DNA from: Aspidapion aeneum
Taxonomy: Eukaryota; Arthropoda; Insecta; Coleoptera; Brentidae
DNA: 64,000 bases
NCBI GenBank assembly: GCA_963576565.1
Contig: CAUYVT010000083.1
Location: forward strand, 1-64,000
Reading direction: 5' to 3'
Below the pieces are notes generated by a model. The model was given only the letters and a program-made list of their open reading frames with translations, ran no database searches and had not been told where the DNA came from. The position numbers and the translations under genes are program-made. Of the stretch, positions 30,505 to 41,789 are shown piece by piece (within the stretch, counting starts at the first letter, position 1; each line of letters opens with the position of its first letter).

Positions 30505-31895
30505 TTTGAGGCATATTGGTAGCTCCGTTATTGGTGCTTTCTAGTTTAGTTAATCGCTCATCAAGTTTGTTCAATTTCTCCAAAATTAATTGTAGTGTTT
30601 GTTCCATAGTATTTTGACTACTGATATTAATATCAGGTATAGTAGCTTTTGCTGCTACTTGACTGTATGTCCTTGTCACAGAGTTTTGTGTGACTGTTTC
30701 TTGTCTGTTGGTTTTGTCTATTTGTACTCACGTTTGGTATGAGATTCGGTTTCTTAGGTTTATTTTTCAATTTTTGTATTTCCTTAGCAACAAGGCATCC
30801 TCTGTAGTTAGCAGGAAGCTTGCCTCCACAGTGGATGCATTTTGGCTCAGATTCTTTTGGTTTGGGGCATTCTACAGTAAGATGTTTCCCCGTGCATTTT
30901 ACGCAACGTGGTTCTTTAGCGCAATATTTTTGCGTGTGTCCATAAGATTGGCATCTTTTGCACTGAGGGACTAACTTTGAGGTTTTTAGTCTTTTATTTT
31001 CACTTCCCCTACCAATCCCAAGGATACTGGAAATTTCAAAAATTTTGTTGATATCTTCATCGTGGCTAAATGTGAGCATAAACATGTTAAGAGGTTGTCT
31101 TGTTCTCCATTTAAGTTTGTTGCTGGCCTCCAGTGCCTTAAAACCTTTTTTTTGTAGATCAGCTACAATTTTTTGTGAGTCACATGAGAAGTGTAGCCTA
31201 TTCGCTATTACTCTAATTGGCCTTATTTGTTTGTTTTCGTATGAGTGCCATTGATGCTTTATTTCATTAAGCATTTTAGTAACCAGCCGATAGCTGTCTG
31301 CGTCTTGTACATTTATTCTAATATTTTCGTTATTTAAAACTTTTATTTTAACTCCTTGTATGATATTTAACTTTTCATAAATATCATTAAAATTATTTAC
31401 GCCATTTACCATAATCGGTGGAGGTAATGGAGCTTTTTTAACCTTAGTTGGGGGATCTTCATTTTGTGTTTTATTGGAGGGCTCTCCAGTGCCCGAGCTT
31501 TGTTGTGGTGGTGAGAGTGAAGTATCCATTCGACGTTTTTTCCAACCTTTTCCTTTTTGTCTGATCCACTCAGTTTCTCTTGCCAGATCGTCCTCATCAG
31601 TAATGTAGTCCATGTCAGACTCTTCTTTTTTAGTGACTTTTGTCTCTAAATCTGCAAATTTTCTTTGCATACTTTCCAGTTGACTTCGGAGATAATCCAC
31701 TTGTACACTAAGTGAATTTTTTTCGTTTTGGGATTTTTTCCATTCGCTATATAAAACTTCTTCATTTTGTGTTCTAGCATGGCTATCCTGAAATAATTCG
31801 GCATTATCCATTTCTTCTTGATTTTGTTTGGGCTTTTCGCTAATTTTTAAGACAAGTTTCACAGGTGATGGTGCACTTTTTTTGCTTTTAAACAT
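30494..31895 (-). pseudogene. Jockey A ORF1: gag-like nucleic-acid-binding protein, one frameshift
   Basis: About 465 codons from ATG at 31895. Layout: a coiled-coil-like stretch around residues 50-90 (QVDYLRSQLESMQRKFADLE), a basic linker with KGWKKRRM, a PRE/C2HC-like domain around 165-270, and three zinc knuckles around 310-375 (CKRCQSYGHTQKYC, CVKCTGKHLTVEC, CIHCGG...C). This is the Jockey-clade pattern; the protein would package the element RNA. A 2-nt deletion near 30700 (compared with copy B) shifts the last 60 codons. Its end overlaps the ORF2 start by 11 nt, suggesting stop-reinitiation. Confidence 0.9.
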
Positions 31896-31929
31896 GATAT
31901 ATTATTTATAATACACATTGTATATAGAT

Positions 31930-31942
31930 AGTTCTGTAGGAT
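31930..31942. other. Target-site duplication of Jockey copy A (right)
   Basis: AGTTCTGTAGGAT, identical over 13 bp to 27660-27672. It marks the exact 5' end of copy A at 31929. Confidence 0.9.
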
Positions 31943-32484
31943 GGTGTACAAATTTGGTTCAGCTCATTATTCATACTTTAACCTCATATTGTTTTCCTTT
32001 TCTTTCTTCTCTGGACCCTTTTTTCAACCATTTTTAAAATTTTTCAACCATTTTGAAATAATAATCCATTCAGGAGAGACCCAGTCATGATCATTGCTGT
32101 ATTCTAGTTGTGAAAGTTGCTTGCCTAGAATAGTAAAAAAATCATAGTGAAATATTTCTTACAGTTTAACACAATTCTATGTTACACTTCTGCAAAAGGT
32201 CCACTCAAGCACAAAAAAAGATCCCAATAGAAAATGTTGCCAAAATGGCTGTTACACATTTATCCAAAACAAACCTGACAAAAAACTTTCAAATATTTCA
32301 ATTTATCCTCTATTAAGTCAGGTAATAGAGCACTTATCCACTTTCTTTTCCCTTCTTTGAGCTGATACCTAGTTCATTTAAATCAAGATGATTTTTTAAG
32401 GTCAAAATACTTGGCATTCCATCAAAACTAACATTATCAAGCTCTTCACAGCTGCCACAATTCATAACAGCACAGAAACTAATA
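31943..32484. other. Interior of the long-TIR element, right of the Jockey insertion
   Basis: AT-rich, no recognised domain apart from the small minus-strand frame at 32465-32334. Two near copies of TTTTTCAACCATTTTNAAA lie near 32022-32056. Confidence 0.4.
32334..32465 (-). pseudogene. Small coding-like frame inside the long-TIR element
   Basis: ATG at 32465 opens 43 codons starting MNCGSCEELDNVSFDGMPS and ending GKESG before TAA. The composition (CxxC pair, acidic residues, balanced amphipathic sequence) looks more protein-like than the neighbouring AT-rich translations. It could be a remnant of the element's transposase or a captured exon. I do not recognise it, and chance is not excluded. 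Confidence 0.25.
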
Positions 32485-32812
32485 ATAATGATTCAAACTG
32501 AGTAAAAAACTGGAAAAAAAGTAAAAAAGAACAAAAGTAAATAAAAACATAACCTGACTTTTGAACAAAACATGGTCCCTTTTATTTGATATTTACTGGC
32601 TTCAATTGATTTTTTTAAAGAAAAACGCATTTTTCCCATGTGTACAAAGGTTCAATACTTAAAACAGCATCTTTGTTGTAACTTAATTCGTTCACTTTTT
32701 TTATAAATTACGTTTTTGTTAACATTGCGGCTTATGGGAAAACGCTTTGTTTGTCCTATGCCGACCATCTTGGATCGAAAAACAGCTGATCGTGACAGTT
32801 CGTTAGACAAGC

Positions 32813-34595
32813 TAATAATTGGTTTTGTTGTGTTTTCTTTGACTTCTATAAGTTGCTGTAATGAAAACAAGTTAAAAAGCTATTTTTTCTGAGTCAGTGT
32901 TAAAGAGGCTACCTTTGCGTCTTCAATTTTGTGTTATGTGTTTTTTTTATTTCAAAAATATGCCGCGAAAAATGTTAAGGTATGTTTATATGCATAGAAT
33001 TAAAACCAAGCTTTTAAACGCCTTGTTTCATACTAAGAGAACATTCTTAAATTACGTAAAGTGACGCAAAAATCCAGGATTAAAAATTAAAAAAACATTG
33101 CATGTATTTCAAGGCTAAACGCTTTAGAGCATTATGTAATTAAAGAATAGTCCCTAAGTGCTAAATTGCCCTATGTCACTTTGTACAGTTATTAGTTTAT
33201 GAAAAATAAAGTTAAGTCATATCAGAATCATAATTTATAAAATATTTTTTTATTTTCTGAAACAAGATGTCGTTTGTTAATAGCCATTTAAGGACAACAA
33301 CAATAATAACATAAAATTAAATGTAATATCCTCTAAAACACAACAAACATTAAACATTTCTTTAAACATGCCAGCATGTTAAGTCTGAGGTGCTGATATA
33401 GAATGTCCTGTTAAAGGTAGCTGCCAGTTTTATTTAAGAAAATAAAATATTGCCAGTGTTTTGTATATGGGGCTAACTTCAATCAGCGGTTTTTATTTTT
33501 ATGATTTATTTTGTCAAGACTGGATTTCTCTGAGCCGATATGCAAGATTTTCCCCAGTATTTTCGTTTAAATTTTAACTACCTAAACACTAGAATCAAAT
33601 TTATGTTTATTATTTTCATACATCTTCAAAAGCCTAGTGATTTTGTTTCATGATGACAAATTCTGTGGAAATAAAAATAGGTAGGTACTTACAGGGTGAT
33701 CTTTTATAATTGCAAATTGCAATATTCCTGTATCTTATTATTATATTAGGGACTTATTGGAATAAAGCCATGCAATATTAGTGTCAGAAAGTATTTGCAT
33801 GCAGTTTATCTTTCAAAATTGACATACCAAAGTGGAATTTAAAACAAAGTTGTTTATTTATTTATTTTATGTTTAATCATCACTAAATGCCTAATTTTTA
33901 TTATTTGGTTTTATGACAAGATTCAGCAAAAGTATTAAAGTCTGCAAAAAAAAATCTTGAAACTTTTTTCTTTGGCAAATCTCCATTTAGAGTTTATATC
34001 ATTATTTTTAAGACAATTTTTTACAACTTTTTTTCGTTGGTCTATGCTAGTTGTTATGGTAAACAACTAATAACTGTCAAAAAGTTATCTCAAAAATTAT
34101 AATATGGAGTATAGTGTTTCCCCACTTGTCCAAATTACTCCTAGGTTTTTTTGAACCATTTGGATCCATCAGACCCAAAAATCCCCCACATCCATCAAGT
34201 TTATTCCTCAAGTCTTCATTTAGTGTTTGCCCCTCGGTTTGCCCTATAAATATATATTTTCCTCCAGATAACATATGTTTCTTTTTAAAATTTTGGCCCA
34301 CAATCTTCATCTTTAAAATTTAAAAGTGGTGGATAATGCCCAAAAGTTTTTGGCTACTTTTAAATTGGGGTTGAGCAGAGCTGTCCAAATCTGTAAAAAA
34401 ACTTTAATAAAGTTTGTTCGTTGAGTGCTCCTATACTGTTTACCCCATAAATACCCCCCACTCCTTCAGGTTACCCCAAAATATTCCTTAAATAACATAT
34501 TTGGATCCAGCGAATCAAAAAAATTTAGGTTAGTTTAACATATGTGGATCGTTGATATTACCATGCTTTGATTGATGTTTAGTCGATTAAGAGGA
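32813..34595. other. Unassigned AT-rich intergenic DNA
   Basis: About 1.8 kb without recognisable genes. A TACAGGGTGAT word occurs at about 33690; the same word marks the satellite units at 39.8-43.3 kb. Near 34110-34510 C-rich words (CCCCACT, TACCCC) recur. A 77-codon minus-strand frame (34310-34077) has no motif I know. Confidence 0.45.
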
Positions 34596-34693
34596 TGGGA
34601 ATCCAACTTCTGCTGTGTCTGCCTCCTCGAGTGGTGGCAATTTATGGCCATCCGGCACCACTGGATATCGGTGATATTAAGGCCTTTTAGGAC

Positions 34694-35047
34694 TTGATAC
34701 CACCTAACCAAAGACGCCTGGGGTCTTGGGGGGACCTGGCAGTAGGAATAAAATGCTGGCTAGCCGACCGGCTTACTATGAGTGATAAAAATCTTTTTGT
34801 ACCCCAGGTGAGTACTAATCTCACCGGTAGTTCAGACCGGGTTAAAGCCTTGGTTGCTGCCGCTGGCTCCATGGATTCTGGGGAGGGCCAATCACTCATT
34901 AACCCTCACGGAGGAGGTAAAAACTCCGAAGGAGAAGCAGTGCCGAATAGGCCTGCAAGATTCAACCAACAAAGGAGTGCCGAAGAGGCTCCTATGGAGC
35001 TGGAGGTCATACCAACTCCAGCTCCAACTCCATCACCAGATCTTTAG
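34694..35047 (+). pseudogene. I-like LINE: ORF1 remnant
   Basis: 117-codon open frame upstream of the endonuclease. It is rich in P, E, S and T with a proline-rich end (PTPAPTPSPDL) and has no zinc knuckle. Its place before the endonuclease suggests the remains of ORF1 or the ORF1-ORF2 linker. Far shorter than a normal ORF1, so probably internally deleted. Confidence 0.45.
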
Positions 35048-35148
35048 TGGAAAAATCAACTGCTCAAAAGCGACGGTGACACCACTGACAAGGGCTCCAA
35101 TATGAATGCCCGAACTCAGAACATACAAAACCAAAAGTTGTTTGGATC

Positions 35149-36267
35149 ATGGCAGGCGCACAACAACGAGAACATCAAGGCCTGCACTTGATACAAGTAA
35201 ATCTACGCCATACCAAGACAGCAACGTACACTCTTGGTAGAGTTTTCAAGCAGCAGAGGCTGGACATTGCCCTGTTGCAAGAACCGTGGCTATCAAGTAC
35301 GAACCAAGTAGCTGGACTTAGCCGAACTCTTGGTAACATCATCACACATAACTCAGGTATTAGACCACGAGCATCTATTCTTATAAGAAAAGATATTAAC
35401 TACTTTGTCCTCTCAGATTTATGTACCGATGACCTAGTAGCGCTACGATTAATCGTCCCCGGTGAGCAAGGCATGAAAGGACTAGTCGTCTGCTCAGCAT
35501 ATTTCCCGGGTGACAGAGAAGCGCCACTGCCTCCCACTGCAGAGGCAGCTAACCTGATTGCATACTGCAAAGAGAGGAACGTACAGCTCATCCTGGGATG
35601 TGATGCGAATGCGCACCACACAGTGTGTGGCAGCACAGACATCAACAGAAGGGGTGAGCCTCTGTTCCACTACATTATAGGGGAGGGGCTTTTTGTAAAT
35701 AATGTTGGCTCCAAACCAACCTTTGTCAGCCAAAATAGGGCAGAGGTACTAGATCTAACAATAAGCACAAAATTAATTAGCAATAAGATCACTGACTGGA
35801 GGGTTACAGATGAGCCCTCTCTGTCAGACCACAATCATATACAATTCACCGTCGGTATGGGATCTACAAAAACAATTAAATACAGAGACCCAAAAAGCAC
35901 AGATTGGAGTGGATATGTCAGATCCCTCCAAGAAAAGCTGAACTCAGCAATGAGCGACGTGTAGGATCGTGATAAAATAGAAATGGCCTCTGAACAACTA
36001 AGGGAGGCTATTATAACAGCGTATCACGAAAATTCCCCTCTTAAAACCAAAACTGATAATCGCGGTATGTCTTGGTGGAACAATTATTTGTTCAAAAAAA
36101 AAAAAGAGGTTGACGCCTATTTAATCGGGCCAAGGAGACGGGCAACTGGGAAAGCTACCGTGCCTCCCTCAACGAATATAACAAACAAATCAAAAGTGCC
36201 AAAAGAGAGTCAGGAGGAGGTTCTGTCATGGACTCACAAAGCTTCCGGACACAACTCCAATCCATAA
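35149..36267 (+). pseudogene. I-like LINE: APE endonuclease region
   Basis: Reads HLIQVNLRH, ALLQEPW (metal-binding Glu), GLVVCSAYFPG, LGCDANAHH, LDLTIS and SLSDHNHIQF (catalytic Asp-His). These are the ordered APE-type endonuclease motifs that nick target DNA. One TAG stop at about 35962 interrupts the frame. The same frame continues to 36267, where it shifts after an A-run near 36097-36108. The region between here and the reverse transcriptase (36268-36490) is frameshifted but still similar to the LINE linker. Confidence 0.85.
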
Positions 36268-36493
36268 AATTCTGTCTAAAGAGCCAGCAAACAAACTTGG
36301 CGCAATAAAGCTCTCTGATGGCACTTTCACAAAATCTGAAAGGGAATCCCTGGAGGCACTGGCAGAGAATCATTTCCCAGGAAGCACACTCCTTGAAAAC
36401 GGGAATATTCCTGAGCAATTGACCCATGGGCATCGCCCAAAACAGGCGGATTGAAAAATTGCAAAAGAAATTATCAATTCAAATACGATCAAA

Positions 36494-37684
36494 ATGGCGT
36501 TCACGTCTTTTGAACCATACAAATCACCGGGCCTAGATGGTATTCTTCCAGTGCTAGTACAAAAAGGCCTGAAAGTGCTAGTACCTTGCCTGGTAAAACT
36601 GTATAGAGCCAGCCTAGCATGGAATTATATTCCAACCAGCTGGACTAAAGTTAAGGTAGTTTACATACCTAAGGCGAGTCGGGCAGATAATACTCCAAAA
36701 TCGCTTCGGCCCATAAGCCTAATCTATTTTCTATTGAAAGGCTTGGAAAAGGTAATAGACGCACATATCAGAGGTGGCGCCTTAATGGCCCACCCGCTCA
36801 ATGCAAACCAATATGCATACCAAGCAGGAAAGTCAACAGAACTAGCTTAAAACAACCTTGTTGGAAAATTCAAAGAAACCCTCGATGCAAAAGGCATCGC
36901 AGTACGTGTTTTTCTTGATATAGAAGGAGCATTTAACAATGCACTACCCAATTCCCTCTTTGCATCAGCGTGTGCCCGAGGAATAGAATCCACTATCACG
37001 GGATTCATCAGGTTTACACTCGAGAATTGAGTGATTGAGACAACTCTTAACGATGAGATGGTAAGTTTCAGAGCTGCTAGAGGCTGTCCACAAGGAGGAG
37101 TTTTGTCTCCCCTTCTGTGGTCTCTGCTGGTCGATGATCTTCTTGCCATCTTGGAATCGCTGGATGTAGAGGTATTGGGATACGCGGATGACGTAGGAGC
37201 AATAATTGGAGACATTCCAGAGAGTGAATTCTCTGGAAAGATACAAGAAGTAATAAACACGGTAAAAGACTGGTGTGACAGGGAACAGATGTCTGTAAAT
37301 CCCAGCAAAACAGTTATTATATCGTTCACCCGTAAAAGGAAGCTTGATTTCCTGACTCCTCCGGAGCTTAACGGTGAAAGAATTCCATTTGTATCAGAGG
37401 GGAAATACCTAGGGGTCACTCTAGATAAAACTCTGACCTGGAATGCCTATATGGTAAAAGTATCCCGCAAAACCACACTGTCCCTATGGACGTGCAATAG
37501 AATTTGCGGAAAAACCTGGGGCACTAGCCCCAAACAAATGTATTGGCTGTATATAACAAGTTATCAGACCAATGATTGCGTATGGCGCAATAGTCTGGGT
37601 CGAGAAGGGACATCAAAGAACCTCAAGGGTCAAACTAACCAGCTTACAACGACAAGCCAGTCTTGCTATATGTTTATGCAATGA
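36494..37684 (+). pseudogene. I-like LINE: reverse transcriptase region
   Basis: Ordered reverse transcriptase motifs: KSPGLDGILP, RPISLI...LEKVID, QYAYQAGKSTE, then after a stop at 36848 FLDIEGAFNN, after a stop at 37028 GCPQGGVLSPLLW and YADDVGA (catalytic pair), and KYLGVTLDKTLTWNAY. All parts are recognisable, but two in-frame stops and a later frameshift (about 37500) make it inactive. Confidence 0.87.
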
Positions 37685-37849
37685 GCTCTAGCCCATCGAC
37701 TGCGCTTGAATGCTTACTAAACTTACTTCCGCTTCACATTTTCTTAGAGGCGGAGGCACAAAGAGCAACATACAGAATAAGAGCCAACCACCAGGATGGC
37801 AGGGCAAACAAAGTGATATCAACAGCCCTTATAAGGGAACAAGAGTTGG

Positions 37850-38806
37850 ATGCAACTAAGAATGATATCCGACGTCATGCCCAACACGGTGTACAGCAAA
37901 AGGCTATACAGCATTATCCTCCCAGAGAGGGAAGACTTGTTAAAAAACAGGACCAATTTTTCGAATAACGATAGCTTCTGGTATACCGACGGATCCAAAA
38001 TGCCTTCGGGCGTTGGATCTGGAGTTGTTAGTAATCAAGAAAAAGTCGAGATTATACATAGTCTCGGCCAATTGGCTACTATATTTCAAGCCTAACTCGT
38101 AGCCATTGAACTATGTGCACGGTGGATTACTGACCACGAATGGACCAACAGAACAATAAAAATCTTCTCCGACAGTCAAGCAGCCTTAAAAGCGCTTGAT
38201 TCATATACGGTCTCATCGAGAACCGTGAGGAGCTGTAAAGATTCGCTGAATGCGCTTGGTAGCGCTAACAATGTATCATCAGTATGGATACCAGGGCATT
38301 CTGGGCACGAGGGAAATGAGGCCGTAGACCTAGCAGCGAGGGAAGCGGCATCTGCCGAATTTTTCGGCCCCGAGCCAGCCCTGGGGATATCATACAATGC
38401 TGCTAAATCAACCATATTAAAATGGATGGAGAATAGCTTCGAACAATACTGGATAAATATGCCAGAACTGGCTCACTCTAAAGAGTTCATTAAAGGACCT
38501 TATAGAAACAGAGCCAGGAACATTATTGGACTTACCAGACAGGAGATACGTATAGTGACTGGTCTTTATACGGGTCACTGTCGACTGAGAGTACCCATGC
38601 ACAGAATGGGACTAACAGAAGAGACCGAATGTAGACTCTGTATGGAGGATGACGAAACAGTCAGACATGTACTGTGCGAATGTCCGGCTATTGCACGTTT
38701 ACGTCAGAATACTTTCGGTAAACCTCAGATCGACTCAGAAGATCTGAAAAGTGTCTCACCCAAACTGATAGCCGGCCTTTTTGGAGGGTTAGGCTCACAG
38801 TGGTGA
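37850..38806 (+). pseudogene. I-like LINE: RNase H and C-terminal CCHC region
   Basis: RNase H motifs are WYTDGSK, IELCARW, IFSDSQAAL and WIPGHSGHEGNEAVD, covering the catalytic D-E-D-D set. A C-terminal domain follows, with GHCRLRVPMHRMGL and the zinc-binding CRLCMEDDETVRHVLCECP. RNase H removes RNA from the hybrid during integration. One nonsense codon (TAA at 38093-38095) interrupts it. This domain set excludes Jockey and supports the I-type assignment. Confidence 0.87.
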
Positions 38807-38890
38807 GAAACCACTCAAAAGTGAGCCACAATAGACCCACTGGTGGTTGCAGTGGAAGGGCTGCAAGGCCCACTCACATATGAATCATCA

Positions 38891-39587
38891 TCAACATGCA
38901 TACCGAAATGCACTTTTCATATGTCGGTCTTTTAAATGTCGCTGTTTTAAATTTCTCTCAAAAGCCAAAAAAAATTGTACATGTATGTTAAAAAGCTGTT
39001 TGCAATCAACTGTAGCTATATATATCCTATAAAAATACCCAATTTACTTTACTGAAAGAATTATGTATAAAATAAGAAAAAAATATATTTAAAAAAATCA
39101 TCAATAAAAATAACACCGCTTTAACACTTTTCGAGATTAAAATGCTTTCTAGTTTTTTCCAGTAGCTTATATTTATTTAATTTGCGCACAAAAGCCACTG
39201 GTCGAAATAAAAAATAACATGTTGTTTATCAGAAAATTCCTCTTGATAAATTGAAAGTATGGGGGCAATTCTTTAAAATTTGAAATAATTTGAAACAATC
39301 TGAAAAAATTTGACGCCTCAAATTTTAGCCCTAAATCATGGCAACATCGTAAATTTCAGTTTTTTGTACAGCGTCAAAAACCGAAAAATGAGGAAAAATA
39401 TAATCTAAAACCTACCTTTAAACTCGATTGCTGATAGTTCAATATTTTTCCGGGATTGTTGATGATGCACAGGTTCTTAAAAAATTGTATTTTTCCGGAA
39501 AAAAAACAATAACAAAACCATGAGACGTTTTTCTTATTTCGTTAAAGTTGGATTCAAATAACACGAACATGACATGCAAAGTACAGC
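38891..39587. other. Unassigned AT-rich DNA
   Basis: No gene seen. GGGGGCAATTCTTTA at 39261-39275 occurs inverted at 47728-47742, with AAATTTGAAA-type words beside both. This may be the outer edge of an older composite element. Confidence 0.4.
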
Positions 39588-39859
39588 CGACCACAAAATC
39601 AAACATAATATAATTTTAACGAACTCAAATGAATTTTAGGAAAGAAAACGATAAGTTAATAAATTTATGAAAAAAAAATAATTTTCGGATTTATTGCAAC
39701 CCGTGGCCCAAAAAATAACCTTTGAATATATAAATATCAAACTTGTTATTATTATCATATAATTAAAAATAATGTTTGTCTAATATTTCTTATGATCAGG
39801 TATGAGAAGAGATAGAAAAAAAAGTCTGCCAAACCCAGGTTATAAAGGTTAGGTTCAGG

Positions 39860-40510
39860 TCTGCTACAGGGTGACCTTAAAATCTGTTATAGATTTGTTT
39901 AGAAATTCTAGTTCTCTACTTAACAATAAAAAGTTGAAAATAGCCCAAAAAGTTAAACTATGTATTAACGGATTATTTCAAATTTAGGTTCAGGGGGTGA
40001 GTTACAGGGTGATATCAAAAATAGTTGTACAATTTACATTGTTAAAAACAACTTTGTCAGGAGTTTTACTTAGCAAACAAGAGTTAGAAATACCTTAAAA
40101 AATCATATCACTAACTTATTGTATTACCTTTAGAGCCAGCAAGTGAGCTACTGGGTGATATCGAAATTACTAGTGTATTTTTCTAAAAATCACATTTTTA
40201 GAAAACAATGTTGTCAAGAGCTTTCATTATGAAAAAGTGCTTAGGAACACGTTAAAAAATCATAACATTAACTGACTGTATTACCTTTAGGTCCTTGGAG
40301 TAAGGTACAGGGTGATATCAAAATTAGTAAAACACTTTTGTAAAAATCACAATTTTAAAAATCAACTTTATCAGGAGTCTTGGTGAGCAAAAAATAGTTA
40401 GGAATATGTAAACAAACCACACCATTCACTAACTGCGTTACATTTAGGTCCAGTAGGTAAGATACTAGTAGTAAATTTTTTTATAAATCATATTTTTAAA
40501 AATAACTTTT
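39860..40510 (+). repeat. 145-160-bp satellite, left arm of the foldback element
   Basis: Units are recognised by AGGT(C/A)..TACAGGGTGATATC at about 39866, 40006, 40151, 40308 and 40464 (last one degenerate). Each continues with CACATTTTTAAAAA, TTGTCAGGAGCTTT, and GTTAGGAACACGTTAAAAAATCAT-like words. Units differ from each other by many substitutions, so the array is old. Confidence 0.75.
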
Positions 40511-40559
40511 GGCCTCACCTTACTGTTTACAAACCAAGAACATATAAGTTAGGGTTTCT

Positions 40560-40953
40560 TGAGCGATCTATTAAAAGAATATTACGTTAATTACTTTTCC
40601 GCACAATTTTACTTTTTCGCATCATTTTTACTTTCCTCACGATTTCTTTCCGCACGTCCAAATTGCAAGAACCTTCCCGTCCACAATCGTTTTCAAATGA
40701 AAACCCGTTCTCCTACACACAAGTTTCATTTTCAAGAAGTGCTGCTATACCGATGCTACCAGAAGCACCGAATGAAGAATCCTGTAATGTGTTACAGCCT
40801 GTACAGACCAATATACCTTTCTCCATTCACTACAGTAGTAATTCTAAGCAGCAAACTGATCAAGGCATTTCTGTAGTGGGCCAAACACCAACCAATCAAA
40901 TTCCAATAAGAAACGACGTTATTCAAGATGTTGCGGCATCTGATGTATATTGA
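40560..40953 (+). pseudogene. Coding-like C-terminal fragment in the foldback centre
   Basis: An open frame of about 96 codons ends at a TGA (40951-40953). It includes NENPFSYTQVSFSRS, LPEAPNEES and SIHYSSNSKQQTDQG. Composition is rich in S, N, Q, P and T, with balanced GC, unlike surrounding AT-rich translations. A short 3' UTR with an AATAAA-type signal (about 41064) follows. It could be a captured host last exon or the end of a transposase. I do not recognise the protein and the true start is unknown. Confidence 0.35.
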
Positions 40954-41465
40954 AGCATGCAACAAACAGAAAGTGCACTTTCAATTTCAATATCTACCAT
41001 CGTTAACTTTTTCGTTATTGTTAATTAAATGTTCTTTACATAAAGTTTCTTTTTAATATATCATAATAAAAAAATCCTGTTTAATTATTTTTCCGTGCAT
41101 AAAAAAATCACGTAAAAATAAAAGTTAAAAAAACGTACGGAAAAGTAACTTTTCCGCACTAGTGCTGAAAAATTTCTTTTCCGCACGATTTTTGTTTTGT
41201 TAAAAATGAAGATATTTAGGACTCATTAAATGATTTATGTAACTATTCTATCTTACGTATCATTTTCTAGCATTATTATAAAATCTTTGCGAATAAAACA
41301 TGTTTTTTGATAAAGAAGATGGACAAAAACACTCGTAGGAAAAACATTGTACCTAATTCTTGCGGAAACTATCTTTTCCATCCTTGACGGCTTGCCCGAA
41401 CTCCGCTTCGCGTCGTTTGTGCAACTGCAGTCGCGTGCGGAAAAGTACCTCTTTCCGCACTTCTT
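40590..41465. repeat. Dispersed TTTTCCGCAC motif cluster
   Basis: The decamer TTTTCCGCAC or close forms occur at about 40599, 40646, 41145, 41177 and 41448. It also occurs inverted as GTGCGGAAAAG at about 41436, so 41435-41460 forms a short palindrome (GTGCGGAAAAG...CTTTCCGCAC). Meaning unknown; it may be terminal sequence of small nested elements. Confidence 0.5.
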
Positions 41466-41546
41466 AGGTAAATAACTATTGTACAAACAATTAAAAGCCT
41501 AAGCGATACAAAAAAATATTTATGTAAAAGATATTTAAAATTTAAA

Positions 41547-41757
41547 GATAAAAGACCTTAAGTGGGATGAAACTACTGCTTTTGTTGATTTGGAGTTTTC
41601 AGTAAAAATAGCTAAAGAAGTAAAGAAATATATCCCTTTATCAGACAACCAAATAGCTATGTAGCGGTACAGGTATTAACAGATTTTTTGAAAGAAATGC
41701 AAAATATTGAGTCGCTTCAATTTGGAAGAAGTCTATATACAAGTAATTAAATAAAAC
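41547..41757 (+). pseudogene. Second coding-like fragment in the foldback centre
   Basis: A frame reading DLKWDETTAFVDLEFSVKIA and then EVKKYIPLSDNQIAM meets a TAG at about 41661. A shifted frame continues LTDFLKEMQNIESLQFG to TAA near 41749. Charged, helix-like composition suggests real coding ancestry with one stop and one frameshift. Not identified. Confidence 0.35.
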
Positions 41758-41789
41758 TAAGAACGACGTACGGGACAAAAATATTTGTG

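Larger units (their letters stand above)
27673..31929 (-). mobile_element. Jockey-clade non-LTR retrotransposon, copy A
   Basis: Nearly full-length LINE on the minus strand. The 3' end is a 15-nt poly(A) (T-run 27672-27686) after about 200 nt of 3' UTR. ORF1 is a gag-like protein with coiled coil and three zinc knuckles. ORF2 has an APE endonuclease and reverse transcriptase, with no RNase H. The 13-bp target duplication AGTTCTGTAGGAT flanks it exactly. Its 5' end is only 34 nt upstream of the ORF1 start, while copy B extends about 127 nt further, so copy A is slightly 5'-truncated. It shares about 98% or more with copy B by eye. It sits inside the long-TIR element. Confidence 0.93.
26001..32812. 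mobile_element. Long-TIR DNA transposon, non-autonomous, split by a Jockey insertion
   Basis: About 320 bp at 26001-26320 reappears inverted at 32485-32812. Shared blocks include GTCTAAC at the ends, ATCCAAGATG, ATAGGACAAACAAA, CCCATAAGCCG, TGTTAACAAAAACGTAA and GGGACCATGTTTT. Arm divergence is moderate, so the insertion is old. The flanks show TAATA on both sides (25995 and 32813), a possible but weak 5-bp target duplication. Removing the Jockey copy (27673-31929) leaves about 2.5 kb. No transposase is recognised, so the superfamily is undetermined. Confidence 0.7.
34596..38890 (+). mobile_element. I-like non-LTR retrotransposon with RNase H, decayed
   Basis: A plus-strand LINE with endonuclease, reverse transcriptase, RNase H and a C-terminal CCHC motif in the order typical of the RNase-H-bearing I-type clades (I, Nimb, LOA). 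Both ends are estimates: GC content rises at about 34596, and the 3' end fades at an ATC-rich tail (AATCATCATCAAC near 38882) with no poly(A). No target duplication was found. There are at least four in-frame stops and several frameshifts, so it is older than the Jockey copies. Confidence 0.85.

Noticed and set aside
32652..32870. 72-codon minus-strand frame
   Set aside because: Lies in the right terminal inverted repeat of the long-TIR element; not conserved as a frame in the left arm.
34077..34310. 77-codon minus-strand frame with GCGGFLGLMDPNGSKK
   Set aside because: Composition is less random than most, but no family recognised, and both strands are open over the same stretch.
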